Shown one piece after another: positions 45,677-55,580 of a DNA stretch of 64,000 bases. The notes beneath the pieces were generated by a model that searched no databases, was not told the DNA's origin, and saw nothing but the letters and a program-made list of their open reading frames with translations. The stretch spans positions 54,111 to 118,110 of the forward strand of contig JAUNLX010000003.1 in NCBI GenBank assembly GCA_030532035.1, in the 5' to 3' direction. Numbering within the stretch: position 1 is the stretch's first letter; the number at the start of each line of letters is the position of its first letter. Origin of the DNA: Clostridia bacterium (lineage in GTDB: Bacteria; Bacillota; Clostridia; Oscillospirales; Acutalibacteraceae). The position numbers and the translations under genes were made by a program.

Positions 45677-46223
45677 TCTGTTCTATATCAGATTTCAAAG
45701 TATCTTCATCTACCATTCCCAAATGATTATTTACGATATATCCGTCTTTATCTATGATATACGTTTGGGGAATAGAATATACATTATATGCATTTGACGC
45801 AGACTGGTCTTCGTCGAGGTAGAGTGGAAGTGAAAAATTATTTTTTTCAAAATATTTTTTTGCGTCGTCCTGTTTTTCTCCCAAAGCGCCAATTACGCTT
45901 ACGCATACAAATTCTACATTTTCATTGTCGGAATATTCATTATATACTTTTTGAAAATCGGGAAGTTCAGCCTTGCAAGGCGGACAGTGAGTAGAAAAGA
46001 AATTTAATACAATGCCTTTTCCTTTAAGTGAGGAAAGCTTTATTTTTTTGCCGTTGACATCAGTTATCTCTATGTCGGGGGCTTTTTCTTTTTCTTGAGT
46101 TTGAGAAACGGGAGCCTCAACTGTAGGTGTGTTTTTCTTTGATTGTGTTATATAAACTGCGATTACTATGATTGAAATTAAAACAATTGCAATTAATAAT
46201 ATTTTTTTCACTGTATTATTCAT
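45666..46223 (-). CDS. TlpA/ResA-like membrane-anchored thiol-disulfide protein
   Basis: 185 residues: N-terminal membrane anchor (~7-27), Gln/Lys/Pro-rich linker, then a thioredoxin fold with the active site FSTHCPPCKAELP. Extracytoplasmic thiol reductant or oxidant. Ten bases after ccdA, the membrane electron donor for such proteins, so the two form a thiol-reducing pair. No cytochrome c genes seen. Confidence 0.88.
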   Translation of the reverse strand: MNNTVKKILLIAIVLISIIVIAVYITQSKKNTPTVEAPVSQTQEKEKAPDIEITDVNGKKIKLSSLKGKGIVLNFFSTHCPPCKAELPDFQKVYNEYSDNENVEFVCVSVIGALGEKQDDAKKYFEKNNFSLPLYLDEDQSASNAYNVYSIPQTYIIDKDGYIVNNHLGMVDEDTLKSDIEQITK

Positions 46224-46233
46224 ATTTAACTCC

Positions 46234-46875
46234 TCAAATTATTTGAAATGCCATTAAAATACCCATAATTACTAAAATTCCGCCACTTATCATTTTTACC
46301 TGTTTATAATGTTTCTTTATAAAATTAAAAGCTTTGTTGAGTTTGTCTAATAATAGGGCACTGAGTAAGAATGGTATGCCCAGTCCAGCGGCAAAAGAAA
46401 GAAGCAACAAAGCCCCCTGCAATCTATTGCCGGTTGTCGCTGCTGCAAGTAAAGCTGCACTTAAATATACTCCAAGGCAGGGAGTGAAACTAACAGCAAA
46501 GACAATTCCGAAGAGAAGAGAGGAAAAGAAACTAAAATCTCCTTTCATCTCATATTTAACAGTTCCTTTGAAAAGATCTTTTTTGAAAAGTCCCATAAAT
46601 GAAATACCGAAAATAATTACTATTATTCCCAAAATAATTTTAATCGGTTTCTTATAAGTCATTAAAAAGCTACCAAGACTGCCTGCCAAAAGTCCAAGTA
46701 AAACGAAAGTTATAGAAAATCCAATGACAAAACTAAAGGCATTGACAGCCACTTTCGATTTTTTCTGCTCAGCACTTTTGCCGCCAAAATAAGACAGATA
46801 GAGTGGCAGCAGAGGTAGAATACAGGGCGATATAAAAGCTAAGAGCCCCTCAGCAAATGTAAAAATATAATTCAT
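46234..46875 (-). CDS. ccdA: CcdA-family thiol-disulfide transmembrane protein
   Basis: 213 residues, six transmembrane spans. The two membrane cysteines are in FISPCILPLLPLYL and SFTPCLGVYLSAALL, as in CcdA/DsbD-gamma. Passes electrons from cytosolic thioredoxin to the outer ResA-like protein. Start at 46875 is backed by GGAGTG; an earlier ATG overlaps the serA terminator hairpin. Confidence 0.92.
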   Translation of the reverse strand: MNYIFTFAEGLLAFISPCILPLLPLYLSYFGGKSAEQKKSKVAVNAFSFVIGFSITFVLLGLLAGSLGSFLMTYKKPIKIILGIIVIIFGISFMGLFKKDLFKGTVKYEMKGDFSFFSSLLFGIVFAVSFTPCLGVYLSAALLAAATTGNRLQGALLLLSFAAGLGIPFLLSALLLDKLNKAFNFIKKHYKQVKMISGGILVIMGILMAFQII

Positions 46876-46897
46876 AAAACACTCCGTTAAAAAATTT

Positions 46898-46932
46898 ATT
46901 AAAAAAATCTCTCTTGAAGATGTCAAGAGAGA
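46898..46932 (-). terminator. serC-serA terminator
   Basis: ATCTCTCTTGA and TCAAGAGAGAT form a perfect 11-bp stem; minus-strand tail TTTTTTT. Confidence 0.85.
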
Positions 46933-46974
46933 TTATATATTGTTTTCGGAGATATAAAAGTGATTAAATCACAA

Positions 46975-48138
46975 TTACTTTAAGACTCTTACTCTTATTA
47001 TACCGTCAATATTGTTGATTGTATCAATTAATTCGTCTGTAACTGATTCAACATCAACCATTGTATATGCGAAATTTCCTTTAGAACGATTGAGCAAATC
47101 GTTTATGTTTATTCCAGCGTCAGTAAAGGGTTGAGTAATTTTGCTTATCATAGTGGGAATGTTTTTGTGTATTGCACAAACTCTAACAGGAGCGGTTCTA
47201 TCCATAATAGAAGTTGGCATATTAACTGAATTTCTGATATTTCCATTTTCAATATAGTCAATGAGTTGAGAAACAGCCATTTTAGCACAGTTGTCTTCTG
47301 ATTCAGGAGTTGAAGCGCCTAAGTGAGGAACAGGAATAACACCACTTGTAGCGAGTAATTGCTCATTTACAAAGTCAGTTGCATATGCGGCAATTTTTCC
47401 ATTTGACAAACCTTCGACAACATCGTCTGTTGAAACAAGGTCGTCACGAGAGAAATTGAGGAGTCTGACATTGTCTTTCATTTTTGCAATGCTTTCACTG
47501 TTTATCATATTTTTGGTATCTGCAGTTGCTGGAAGATGCAAGGTAATATAATCACTGTTTTCAAAAATATCATCTAAGGTAGTTGAATGAATTATTGAAG
47601 TATTTAAATTCCATGCTGCGTCAATTGAAAGAAAAGGATCATATCCACGAACATTCATTCCAAGGTCTATAGCTGCATTCGCAACGCTTGCGCCTATTGC
47701 TCCGAGTCCAATAACACCAAGTGTTTTGCCTTTAATTTCGGGGCCAACAAAAGCAGCTTTTCCCTTTTCGATTAATTTGGGAATTTCGTCGCCTTTACCA
47801 GCAAGGCTTTTAGCAAATTCAATACCAGGTATTATTTTTCTGGAAGTTAAGAAAAGCATACACATTATGAGTTCTTTAACTGCATTTGCATTAGCTCCAG
47901 GTGTATTGAAGACAACAACACCGTTTTCTATACATTTTTCTACCGGTATATTATTTACTCCAGCTCCAGCTCTTGCTATTGCAAGGAGATTTTCAGGGAG
48001 CTCAAAATCGTGCATTTTCGCACTTCTAACGAGAATAGCGTCCGGGTTTTTAACTTCATCTGAACAGGAAAATTTTTCCCCATTTAACATATCTGTTCCA
48101 CAAGAAGATATTTTATTGAGCTTTAATATGTTATACAT
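46975..48138 (-). CDS. serA: D-3-phosphoglycerate dehydrogenase
   Basis: 387 residues. Substrate domain, NAD-binding GVIGLGAIGASVANAAIDLG (about 137-156), catalytic region HLGASTPESEDN, and a C-terminal ACT domain (~315-387) that likely senses serine. First step of serine synthesis. Its ATG overlaps the serC stop. Confidence 0.95.
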   Translation of the reverse strand: MYNILKLNKISSCGTDMLNGEKFSCSDEVKNPDAILVRSAKMHDFELPENLLAIARAGAGVNNIPVEKCIENGVVVFNTPGANANAVKELIMCMLFLTSRKIIPGIEFAKSLAGKGDEIPKLIEKGKAAFVGPEIKGKTLGVIGLGAIGASVANAAIDLGMNVRGYDPFLSIDAAWNLNTSIIHSTTLDDIFENSDYITLHLPATADTKNMINSESIAKMKDNVRLLNFSRDDLVSTDDVVEGLSNGKIAAYATDFVNEQLLATSGVIPVPHLGASTPESEDNCAKMAVSQLIDYIENGNIRNSVNMPTSIMDRTAPVRVCAIHKNIPTMISKITQPFTDAGININDLLNRSKGNFAYTMVDVESVTDELIDTINNIDGIIRVRVLK

Positions 48139-49220
48139 TAGTTGTTCTCCTTTTCAAATTCTTTCATAACTTCAACAAGTTTTTCTACTCCCTCATAGGA
48201 CATAGCGTTGTAAATAGATGCTCTCATTCCGCCAACAGAACGATGTCCTTTGATATTTATAATATTATTTTCTTTACATTTTGCTATGAATTTTTTGTCG
48301 AGTTCTTCATTAGGTGTTACAAAGGGTACATTCATAAGTGAACGATCAGGTTTTTCAACAGTTGCATTGAAAAGCTTGCTTTGATCGAGATAATCATAGA
48401 GTAAATCAGCTTTTTTAATGTTTCTCTTTTGCATTTCTTCGAGTCCGCCCATTTTTTTGATATATTCCAAAACTAACATACAGATGTATATACCATAGCA
48501 ATTTGGAGTATTATAAAGAGAATCATTTTCAGCCATAACTTGATAATTTAACATAGTTGGACACATAGGATGAGCATTTCCAAGCATATCTTCTCTTATT
48601 ATAGCTATTACAAGACCGGACTGAGCAACATTTTTCTGGGCACCGGCATATACCATTGCAAATTTAGATATATCAAGTGGTTCAGATAATATGCAGGAAC
48701 TTATATCTGCGATTAAAGGAATGTCGCCAGTGTCGGGAATTTCAGGATAAAGTGTGCCATAAATTGTGTTGTTGTAGCAAATATATACATAATCGGCGTC
48801 TTCTCTGAAATCTTCTCTCTTTGTCTTGGGAATATAAGAATAAGTCTTGTCTTTGGAATTTGCAACGATCTTGCAATCGCCATATTTACAAGCTTCTTGA
48901 TAAGCTTTATTTGCCCAATTACCAGTTATTATGTAATCGGCTTTACGATTTTTTTGCATAAAGTTAAGTGGAATAGCAGCAAATTGAGTTGAAGCTCCAC
49001 CTTGCAAAAATAAAACTTTATAGTTATCTGGAACATTCATTATCTCTCTGATGAGTTCTTCTGCATGAGTGATTATTTCGTTAAATTCAGGACTTCTGTG
49101 AGACATTTCCATAACAGATTGTCCACTGTCTTTATAACAAAGCATTTCCTCAGCTGCTTGTTTTAGAACTTCTTCCGGCATAGTAGAAGGACCGGCAGAA
49201 AAATTATATACTCTTTTCAT
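48138..49220 (-). CDS. serC: Phosphoserine aminotransferase
   Basis: 360 residues, class V PLP aminotransferase. Starts MKRVYNFSAGPSTMPEEVL, PLP lysine in YAGAQKNVAQSG. Start at 49220 has GGGAGG with good spacing. Forms serC-serA; serine made here feeds cysE. serB is not present. Confidence 0.96.
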   Translation of the reverse strand: MKRVYNFSAGPSTMPEEVLKQAAEEMLCYKDSGQSVMEMSHRSPEFNEIITHAEELIREIMNVPDNYKVLFLQGGASTQFAAIPLNFMQKNRKADYIITGNWANKAYQEACKYGDCKIVANSKDKTYSYIPKTKREDFREDADYVYICYNNTIYGTLYPEIPDTGDIPLIADISSCILSEPLDISKFAMVYAGAQKNVAQSGLVIAIIREDMLGNAHPMCPTMLNYQVMAENDSLYNTPNCYGIYICMLVLEYIKKMGGLEEMQKRNIKKADLLYDYLDQSKLFNATVEKPDRSLMNVPFVTPNEELDKKFIAKCKENNIINIKGHRSVGGMRASIYNAMSYEGVEKLVEVMKEFEKENN

Positions 49221-49459
49221 GTATACCTCCCTGATAAAAATCATTTGAGAATATTATAAAATTATGTGCCAATTAAATCAACGGAAATTGTTACAAAAAA
49301 ATCAATTTAATGATTTCCTTTTACAATAAACTGACGAATATTGATATTTTTATAACAATCTTGTCTTAAATCAGTATGCTTTTAAATTGTTTTATTTAGT
49401 TTGATTTATATTGATATGCCTTGATTTGAAGAGATAATTATATAAAATTAAATTTGAAA

Positions 49460-49491
49460 ATAAAAAACAGACCGCAGTTGCGATCTGTTTT
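49460..49491 (-). terminator. rnf operon terminator
   Basis: On the minus strand AAACAGATCGCA and TGCGGTCTGTTT (one G-U) followed by TTTTTTA. Between it and serC lies ~240 bases of AT-rich DNA with nothing identified. Confidence 0.8.
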
Positions 49492-49504
49492 TGTTTTAAA
49501 TAAA

Positions 49505-50317
49505 TTATTGAGCTGAGGGGAGAGTTGCCATTGAAATAGTGTTTTGAGGGCAAACCTCTACACATTTTCCACAGCCAGTACATTTATCACTGTCAACATG
49601 GGCAAGGAAATTATCTACATGAATTGCGTCAAATTCACAAACTTTTACGCACTTCATACAACCTATACAACCCACTTTACAGTCTTTTCTGGTTTGTCCG
49701 CCTTTATCATGATTAGAACAATAAACTATTGCCTGATCTTTGTTTTTAAGTGCAAGGTCAATTATAGATTGAGGACAAGCAGAGATACATTTTTTACAAG
49801 TTACGCATTTAGTTGAGTCAATTCTTGCAACACCGTCACAAATTTGAATTGCGCCATATTCACAAGAACGAACACAGTCTCCGAGACCCAAGCAAGCATA
49901 AGAGCAAGATTTAGGGCCGCCGTAGAGCATTTTTGCTGCTTTACAAGTGGATACGCCACTGTAGTCATACATAGTTGCACAGTTTTCCTCTGTTCCATTA
50001 CAGTGTACGACAGCTGATTTTGGATTTACATCTCCAGCTGCAACGCCTAAAAGAGAAGCTATTTCACCGGCAACTTCAGCGCCACCAGGTGAGCAGAGAT
50101 TTGTTTCAGTAGTTTTGCCACCGGCAAGAGCTGCAGCATAACCAGAACAGCCTGAAAATCCACAGGCTCCACAGTTAGCACCAGGAAGAACTTCTTCAAT
50201 TGCAACTGCTTTTTCGTCTACCGGTACAGCCATAACTATGGAGGCGATAGCGAGTAATAGACCTAAAACAAGACCTATAACAGCAACAACGATTATAGCA
50301 AGTAAAATTGGATTCAT
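49505..50317 (-). CDS. rnfB: Rnf complex subunit RnfB
   Basis: 270 residues. N-terminal membrane span (~4-27), the Fe-S domain with GANCGACGFSGC, then several 4Fe-4S ferredoxin motifs (CVTCKKCISACP, CIGCMKCVKVC, CTGCGKCVEVCP). Takes electrons from reduced ferredoxin. Last gene of rnfCDGEAB. Confidence 0.95.
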   Translation of the reverse strand: MNPILLAIIVVAVIGLVLGLLLAIASIVMAVPVDEKAVAIEEVLPGANCGACGFSGCSGYAAALAGGKTTETNLCSPGGAEVAGEIASLLGVAAGDVNPKSAVVHCNGTEENCATMYDYSGVSTCKAAKMLYGGPKSCSYACLGLGDCVRSCEYGAIQICDGVARIDSTKCVTCKKCISACPQSIIDLALKNKDQAIVYCSNHDKGGQTRKDCKVGCIGCMKCVKVCEFDAIHVDNFLAHVDSDKCTGCGKCVEVCPQNTISMATLPSAQ

Positions 50318-50327
50318 TTAGCACCTC

Positions 50328-50921
50328 CTATATTTTGAGCATGCCCTCTACAAGACCTGTGAATCCTAAGAAAGAACAAGCCGTAAGAGAGGCAGCTACT
50401 AAAGTAATCGGAAGACCTTGGAGAAGCTTTGGAATATCGTTTCCTTCAAGTCTTTCCCGTACGCCAGAGAACATTACCATTGCAACCATAAATCCAATTC
50501 CAGCGCCGATAGAGTTTACGATTGACTGTCCAAAATTATAATTTTCAGTAACGTTAAGAACAACAACACCTAAAACTGCACAGTTTGTAGTAATCAAAGG
50601 AAGATAAATTCCAAGTGCGTTGTATAGAGCCTTAACATATTTTTTCAAGAAAGTTTCGATAAATTGTACGAGAGCGGCAATAACGAGAATGAAAACAATT
50701 GTTTGAAGATATACCATATCGTACTTAACGAGAATGTATTTATTTATTGGATAAGTAACGGCAGTTGCAAGTGCCATAACAAAGATAACTGCAGCACTCA
50801 TACCTACTGCTGTTCCAGTTTTTTTAGAAACACCAAGGAAAGGACAGATTCCAAGGAACTTAGATAAAATAAAGTTATTTGTAAGGATAGCTGTTAAAAA
50901 TATAAATAAGAAAAATTTCAT
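50328..50921 (-). CDS. rnfA: Rnf complex subunit RnfA
   Basis: 197 residues, six transmembrane spans. Cys in KFLGICPFLGVS is one of the intramembrane Fe-S ligands shared with RnfE. 4-base overlap with rnfE. Confidence 0.95.
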   Translation of the reverse strand: MKFFLFIFLTAILTNNFILSKFLGICPFLGVSKKTGTAVGMSAAVIFVMALATAVTYPINKYILVKYDMVYLQTIVFILVIAALVQFIETFLKKYVKALYNALGIYLPLITTNCAVLGVVVLNVTENYNFGQSIVNSIGAGIGFMVAMVMFSGVRERLEGNDIPKLLQGLPITLVAASLTACSFLGFTGLVEGMLKI

Positions 50922-51664
50922 TTAGAAGCCACCTCCACTTTTTTATCATTATTTGTTTCGCAAGAAGCACAAGTTTTGCTCATTGGGCAACCAGCACAGC
51001 CGAGTTCTGCTTTTTGCTTTCCTTTGCTTTCGGCAATTTTATTGAAAAGAGCCATTAAAATTCCAAAGACAAAGAATCCACCAGGAGCAAGAATGAATAT
51101 TAAGATTGGTTCTAAGCCAACTCTTGCAATATAGGGATTGAAATCTAAGAGGATGCCTTTGCCGAGTAATTTAAGAGTGAGTGTTCCGGCACCAAAGATT
51201 TCTCTTACTATTGCCATTAAAGCAATTGCAATAGTGAAACCAAATCCCATACCTAAACCATCTATAGCTGAATAGAAAACAGGATTTTTACTTGCATAAG
51301 CTTCTGCTCTTCCAAGCAAGATACAGTTAACAACTATAAGTGGAAGATAAATTCCAAGTGCGTCGTTTAATGCTGGAGCAAAAGCTTGAACAACCATTTG
51401 AACAATAGAAACAAAAGTTGCAATAACTACGATAAAAGCAGGAATTCTTACTTTATCTGGAATAACTTTACGAAGTGCGGAAATAACCACATTTGAGCAA
51501 ATTAAAACAAAAGATGCGGCGATTCCCATTCCGAGAGCGTTTTCAAGTGAGGTTGAAACTGCCAAGGAAGGACAAGTTCCAAGAACAAGTCTAAAAACAG
51601 GGTTATCAGAAATAATACCTTTAGAAAATTCTTTTCCGATATTCATTTTCTTTTCTTTAGCCAT
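50918..51664 (-). CDS. rnfE: Rnf complex subunit RnfE with cysteine-rich tail
   Basis: 248 residues, six spans; Cys in LVLGTCPSLAVS pairs with the RnfA one for the intramembrane Fe-S cluster. After the last span comes an added hydrophilic tail with C-x2-C-x5-C-x2-C (Cys223, 226, 232, 235). Core RnfE proteins are about 200-220 residues, so this tail is an extension and might hold a metal. Confidence 0.93.
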   Translation of the reverse strand: MAKEKKMNIGKEFSKGIISDNPVFRLVLGTCPSLAVSTSLENALGMGIAASFVLICSNVVISALRKVIPDKVRIPAFIVVIATFVSIVQMVVQAFAPALNDALGIYLPLIVVNCILLGRAEAYASKNPVFYSAIDGLGMGFGFTIAIALMAIVREIFGAGTLTLKLLGKGILLDFNPYIARVGLEPILIFILAPGGFFVFGILMALFNKIAESKGKQKAELGCAGCPMSKTCASCETNNDKKVEVASK

Positions 51665-52224
51665 CAGTTTTGTCCTCCAATCTTTTCATAATTTTCAAGG
51701 GCAGCATTAACAGAACTTGTGAAAGCTCTTGATGTAACTGTCGCACTTGTAAGTGCTTGAATTTGATTATCTTTAGGAGCTGATTTTATAACTTCAAGTT
51801 CACCAGACTTGCCTTTGAATTGATTCTTAAAGGTGTCTTTTGCTGCATTCATTCCAAGTCCGGGAGTTTCATTGAGTGTAATTGGATTTACGCCGGTAAC
51901 TTTACCTTCTTTGTCTATTCCCGTCATAACTTCAACGACACCACCATAGCCTTTATTTGTTCCGGGGCAGGTGAACACATAACCTACAATATTTTTATCT
52001 TTATCAAGACCTATATAATATTCTCCGACACCGTCAGCATTTTTCTTTTCAAATGAAGTGGCTTCAGGTAAAACTTGTTTTCTTGATTCGGCTGCAATTT
52101 CCATATTGATTTCTTCAATTTTAGGAAGAGTAACCTTGTTAGTAAGAGCAAGTAAAGCCGTAGCAACCATACAAATGATGAAGAGAGAAATTGTAGGAAT
52201 TAAAATAACCTTAGCTTTTTTCAT
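51664..52224 (-). CDS. rnfG: Rnf complex subunit RnfG
   Basis: 186 residues: N-terminal span (~7-27) and an extracytoplasmic FMN-binding domain with a covalent FMN site near the C-terminus, LTSATVTS, acceptor probably Thr162. ApbE, first gene of this operon, attaches the FMN. Confidence 0.94.
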   Translation of the reverse strand: MKKAKVILIPTISLFIICMVATALLALTNKVTLPKIEEINMEIAAESRKQVLPEATSFEKKNADGVGEYYIGLDKDKNIVGYVFTCPGTNKGYGGVVEVMTGIDKEGKVTGVNPITLNETPGLGMNAAKDTFKNQFKGKSGELEVIKSAPKDNQIQALTSATVTSRAFTSSVNAALENYEKIGGQN

Positions 52225-53207
52225 TATTTCTCCTCCTTTGCTTTTTTGGCTTTCTTTTCTTTAATGAAACCAAAGGGTTTTGTACGAGTAATTTTATCAA
52301 TTTGAGGGGTAAAGATGTTCATAAGAATTATAGAGAATGAAACACCCTCAGGCATTGAAGCGAATAATCTTATAAGTAAAGTGAGAATTCCCGCACATAG
52401 AGCATAAATAAATCTGCCTTTTTCAGTTACTGGGCAGGTAACATAATCTGTTGCCATAAAGATAGCTCCAAGTAAAAGTCCGCCACCCAAGATTTCATAG
52501 AGTGTAAAAGTCAAATCAAATTTACTTGCAAAGAGCATACCAATTGCAACTGTTGCTATATAAGTTAAAGGAATTGTAGGTGTAATAACCTTTTTGATCA
52601 TAAGGTAGAGTCCACCTAAAATTAATGCAATAGCACAAGTTTCTCCAAGAGATCCTCCGTGAAGACCGAAGAACATATCTTTTATGCTCGGAAGAGCATC
52701 CATATTATGTTGCTTCAAAAGAGCCATGGGAGTAGCACCTGTAACAGTGACATCTTTTCCAGGAAGTGGCCAAGATGACATTCTTGCAGGGAAAGAGGAC
52801 ATCAATATAATTCTTGCAGCTAAAGCAGGATTGACGAAGTTTTGTCCCAGTCCACCGAAGAATTGTTTTACAACAACAATTGCGATTAAAGCACCTAATA
52901 CAACTATCCAAAGCGGAATATTTGAAGGGAGGTTAAAGGCAAGCAAAATGCCTGTAACTACTGCACTTAAATCGTAAATTGTGTTTTCTTTTTTCATAAG
53001 TTTTCTTGCGATATACTCAAAGATAACACAAGAAACAACAGAAGTTGCGATTACCATAAATGCTTTCATTCTGAAAACAAATATAGATGCTATTAAAGCT
53101 GGAAGTAAAGCGATAATAACATTGAGCATAACTCCCATTGTAGTTTCAGTTGATTTAAAGTGAGGTGAAACGCTCATCGTGAGCTTTGTATTTTTGTTTT
53201 CGTTCAT
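52224..53207 (-). CDS. rnfD: Rnf complex subunit RnfD
   Basis: 327 residues, NqrB/RnfD family membrane protein. Covalent FMN site TGATPMALLK, acceptor Thr159. Begins in the rnfC stop (ATGA) and ends in the rnfG start (TAATG). Confidence 0.95.
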   Translation of the reverse strand: MNENKNTKLTMSVSPHFKSTETTMGVMLNVIIALLPALIASIFVFRMKAFMVIATSVVSCVIFEYIARKLMKKENTIYDLSAVVTGILLAFNLPSNIPLWIVVLGALIAIVVVKQFFGGLGQNFVNPALAARIILMSSFPARMSSWPLPGKDVTVTGATPMALLKQHNMDALPSIKDMFFGLHGGSLGETCAIALILGGLYLMIKKVITPTIPLTYIATVAIGMLFASKFDLTFTLYEILGGGLLLGAIFMATDYVTCPVTEKGRFIYALCAGILTLLIRLFASMPEGVSFSIILMNIFTPQIDKITRTKPFGFIKEKKAKKAKEEK

Positions 53208-54568
53208 TTCGCAGCTTCCTCCTTTAATTTTTCTTCTCTCAAGAGAGCTTTTCCAAGTTTAATATTTTGAACAAGGGGAATGCCAGCGGGGCAGACATAG
53301 GAACAACAGCCACATTCCATACAATTTGTAGCCCAAAGAGCTTGTAAATCTTCTACATTTTTATTTGTATAAGCCTTTGATATTCTACATGGTATGAGTT
53401 TCATTGGACAAGTTCTTACACATTTACCGCAATTTATACAATTAGTTTGCTTTTTGATTGGTAAAGATTCCTTTGCAAAACATAAAATTGCGTTGTTATT
53501 TTTAATAACCGGCATACAAAATTCCGGAACGGTAATACCCATCATTGGTCCACCCATTGTGATTTTATAAGGTTCTGCTTTGAAACCGCCACAGAATTCA
53601 ATTAAATCACAGATTGGAGTTCCAAGTGGCACTCTTACATTTTTAGGTTCTGCAATTGCGGAACCGTCAACTGTGAGAGAACGACTTACAAGTGGTTTTC
53701 CAGTTTTTAAATATCTTCCCAAAAATGCGATGGATGTAACATTCATTACAACTACACCGACATCAGCAGGAAGTTTTCCAACTGGAACTTCTTTTCCGGT
53801 TACAGAACGAATTAGAACTTTTTCAGCACCCTGTGGATATTCTGATTTGAGCATTACAAACTGAACACTGTGATCTGATTCCGGCAATTCTTCATCTGCT
53901 TTTTTCAAAACATCAAATACATCTGGTTTATTGTCTTCAACTGCGATTATTACATTCTTGAATCCAATTGCCTTTTTTGTTTGATAGATACCATAGAGAA
54001 TGTCTGAGGGACTATCCATCATTTCTCTGTAGTCAACTGTGATAAAAGGTTCACATTCCGCACCGTTGATTATTAAGGTATCAACATTTAACTCGTCTTT
54101 GAAATTGAGTTTAACATGGGCGGGGAATCCAGCTCCACCAAGACCTACGAGCCCAGAATCTCTTACGGCTTTCAAAAACTTTTCTTTCGTATCAAATTCA
54201 GGCGGTTTTATTCCGTCATAAAGACGCATTTCACCGTCAGATTCGATTGTTACTCCGGGAACACTGGCACCTGTGGAAATTTTAATATCTCCGACAGCTG
54301 TAACCTTTCCCGAAACTGTTGCGTGTATTGGGGCACTGACAAAAGCTTCACTGTCACCGACAACCTGACCGATTGCAACCTCGTCTCCGACTTTAACAGT
54401 TGGGGTACAAGGAGCACCGATATGCTGCTGCATAGGCAGAAGAACTTTTGCCGGAGCCGGCATACGCACTACCTTTTGTGCTTTGGTATTCTTGTAGTGA
54501 GAAACCCTTGCTCCGCCATGATTTTTAAAGCGGGCTTTTAGCACATCTTGCAACTTAGTTCCTTTCAT
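53204..54568 (-). CDS. rnfC: Rnf complex subunit RnfC
   Basis: 454 residues. N-terminal biotinyl-like region, NADH/FMN domain with GLVGLGGAGFPAHVKL (glycine-rich loop), and two 4Fe-4S motifs, CINCGKCVRTCP and CMECGCCSYVCP. Passes electrons to NAD+. AAGGAGTT precedes the ATG. Confidence 0.96.
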   Translation of the reverse strand: MKGTKLQDVLKARFKNHGGARVSHYKNTKAQKVVRMPAPAKVLLPMQQHIGAPCTPTVKVGDEVAIGQVVGDSEAFVSAPIHATVSGKVTAVGDIKISTGASVPGVTIESDGEMRLYDGIKPPEFDTKEKFLKAVRDSGLVGLGGAGFPAHVKLNFKDELNVDTLIINGAECEPFITVDYREMMDSPSDILYGIYQTKKAIGFKNVIIAVEDNKPDVFDVLKKADEELPESDHSVQFVMLKSEYPQGAEKVLIRSVTGKEVPVGKLPADVGVVVMNVTSIAFLGRYLKTGKPLVSRSLTVDGSAIAEPKNVRVPLGTPICDLIEFCGGFKAEPYKITMGGPMMGITVPEFCMPVIKNNNAILCFAKESLPIKKQTNCINCGKCVRTCPMKLIPCRISKAYTNKNVEDLQALWATNCMECGCCSYVCPAGIPLVQNIKLGKALLREEKLKEEAAK

Positions 54569-54618
54569 TTATTCAACTCCTTAAATATTTACGCTTTAGC
54601 GACATCATATTTATATGT

Positions 54619-55173
54619 TCAGACTTTCGTCTTAGAACCAAAATATTTTTCTTGTTTTTTCAAAAGGGGCATAGAAAAATTTAAAAGCAATCCCGTAAGA
54701 ATTCCTGCAATTATTCCGAAAATAAGTAAAGCAGGGGAATATGTCCAAAATAGAGCTTTTGTATGAGTGATAAAGACAGAAACCAAAAGCTGTGCGAAAT
54801 TATGAGAAACAGCGGCAATTATTGAAACTCCTATAATTCCAAATGGATTTTTAGGTAATTTAAAAATTAAAGTCATTACAACTAAGCTCACAATTCCGCC
54901 AGATATACTCATTGTAAATGCCATAGGGCCTGAAATAATCAATATAAATAACGATTTTAATATTGTAACTGTAAGAGCTGAAAAGAAGCCTCCTGATATA
55001 ACGGCGAACATTGTAACTATATTTGCAAGCCCAATTTTAGCTCCAGGTGGTAATACCGTTGATATGGGGATAAGGCTTTCTGCAAAGGATAATACTATGG
55101 CCTGTGCAGATAAAACAGCCGTTAAAGCTAATTTTTGAAGTTTAGGATTTACATTATTTTTTTTGCTGTTCAA
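54619..55173 (-). CDS. Gx transporter family protein (annotated elsewhere as heptaprenyl diphosphate synthase component I)
   Basis: 184 residues, ~5-6 spans, ECF-S-like fold. VLPPGAKIGLANIVTMFA is the family signature. I chose a TTG at 55173 because AGGAGA lies six bases upstream and it clears the preceding stop; an ATG nine codons earlier overlaps the NusG-II gene. The family co-occurs with ApbE and Rnf; a flavin or isoprenoid role has been proposed, not shown. Confidence 0.82.
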   Translation of the reverse strand: MNSKKNNVNPKLQKLALTAVLSAQAIVLSFAESLIPISTVLPPGAKIGLANIVTMFAVISGGFFSALTVTILKSLFILIISGPMAFTMSISGGIVSLVVMTLIFKLPKNPFGIIGVSIIAAVSHNFAQLLVSVFITHTKALFWTYSPALLIFGIIAGILTGLLLNFSMPLLKKQEKYFGSKTKV

Positions 55174-55183
55174 TATGCTTCTC

Positions 55184-55579
55184 CTAATATGTGATGACAT
55201 CCGCTTGGTCTTTGTCTTTTTCCTGAGTTTTAATTACAATAGACGATTTTGCAGGAAGACAGGCAGCACTTTGAAGATTTCCATTTAGCCAAGAAGTTCG
55301 TACGCAAATTTTATCTGGACAATTTGAAGATTTATATCTTATTCTGCCTTTTTCAATTTCAACAATTGAAGTAGGATTAGAATCTAACTGTATAATATAG
55401 GGTTTCTCTACTTGTGAAAGATTTATAGTGTAGACAATTTGATTTTTTACAGATATTTCTGCAATTAATTCGTTTTTTTGAGTTTTTGATTTATATGATC
55501 TGAAAAGTAAGAACAAAACTAAAATCAAACCCAAGCAGATTATTAAAATAATATCGGATTTTTTTATTAATTTTTGCAT
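55184..55579 (-). CDS. NusG domain II-containing protein
   Basis: 131 residues. Membrane anchor (~9-27), then an outside domain with SSNCPDKICVRTSWL and the SAACLP end, the NusG-II pattern with paired Cys. Found in ApbE/Rnf neighbourhoods of Firmicutes; role unknown. One base after apbE. Confidence 0.85.
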   Translation of the reverse strand: MQKLIKKSDIILIICLGLILVLFLLFRSYKSKTQKNELIAEISVKNQIVYTINLSQVEKPYIIQLDSNPTSIVEIEKGRIRYKSSNCPDKICVRTSWLNGNLQSAACLPAKSSIVIKTQEKDKDQADVITY

Positions 55580-55580
55580 T

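Noticed and set aside
47726..48169. 147-codon plus-strand frame over serA
   Set aside because: Antisense shadow of serA/serC with no family resemblance or start signal.
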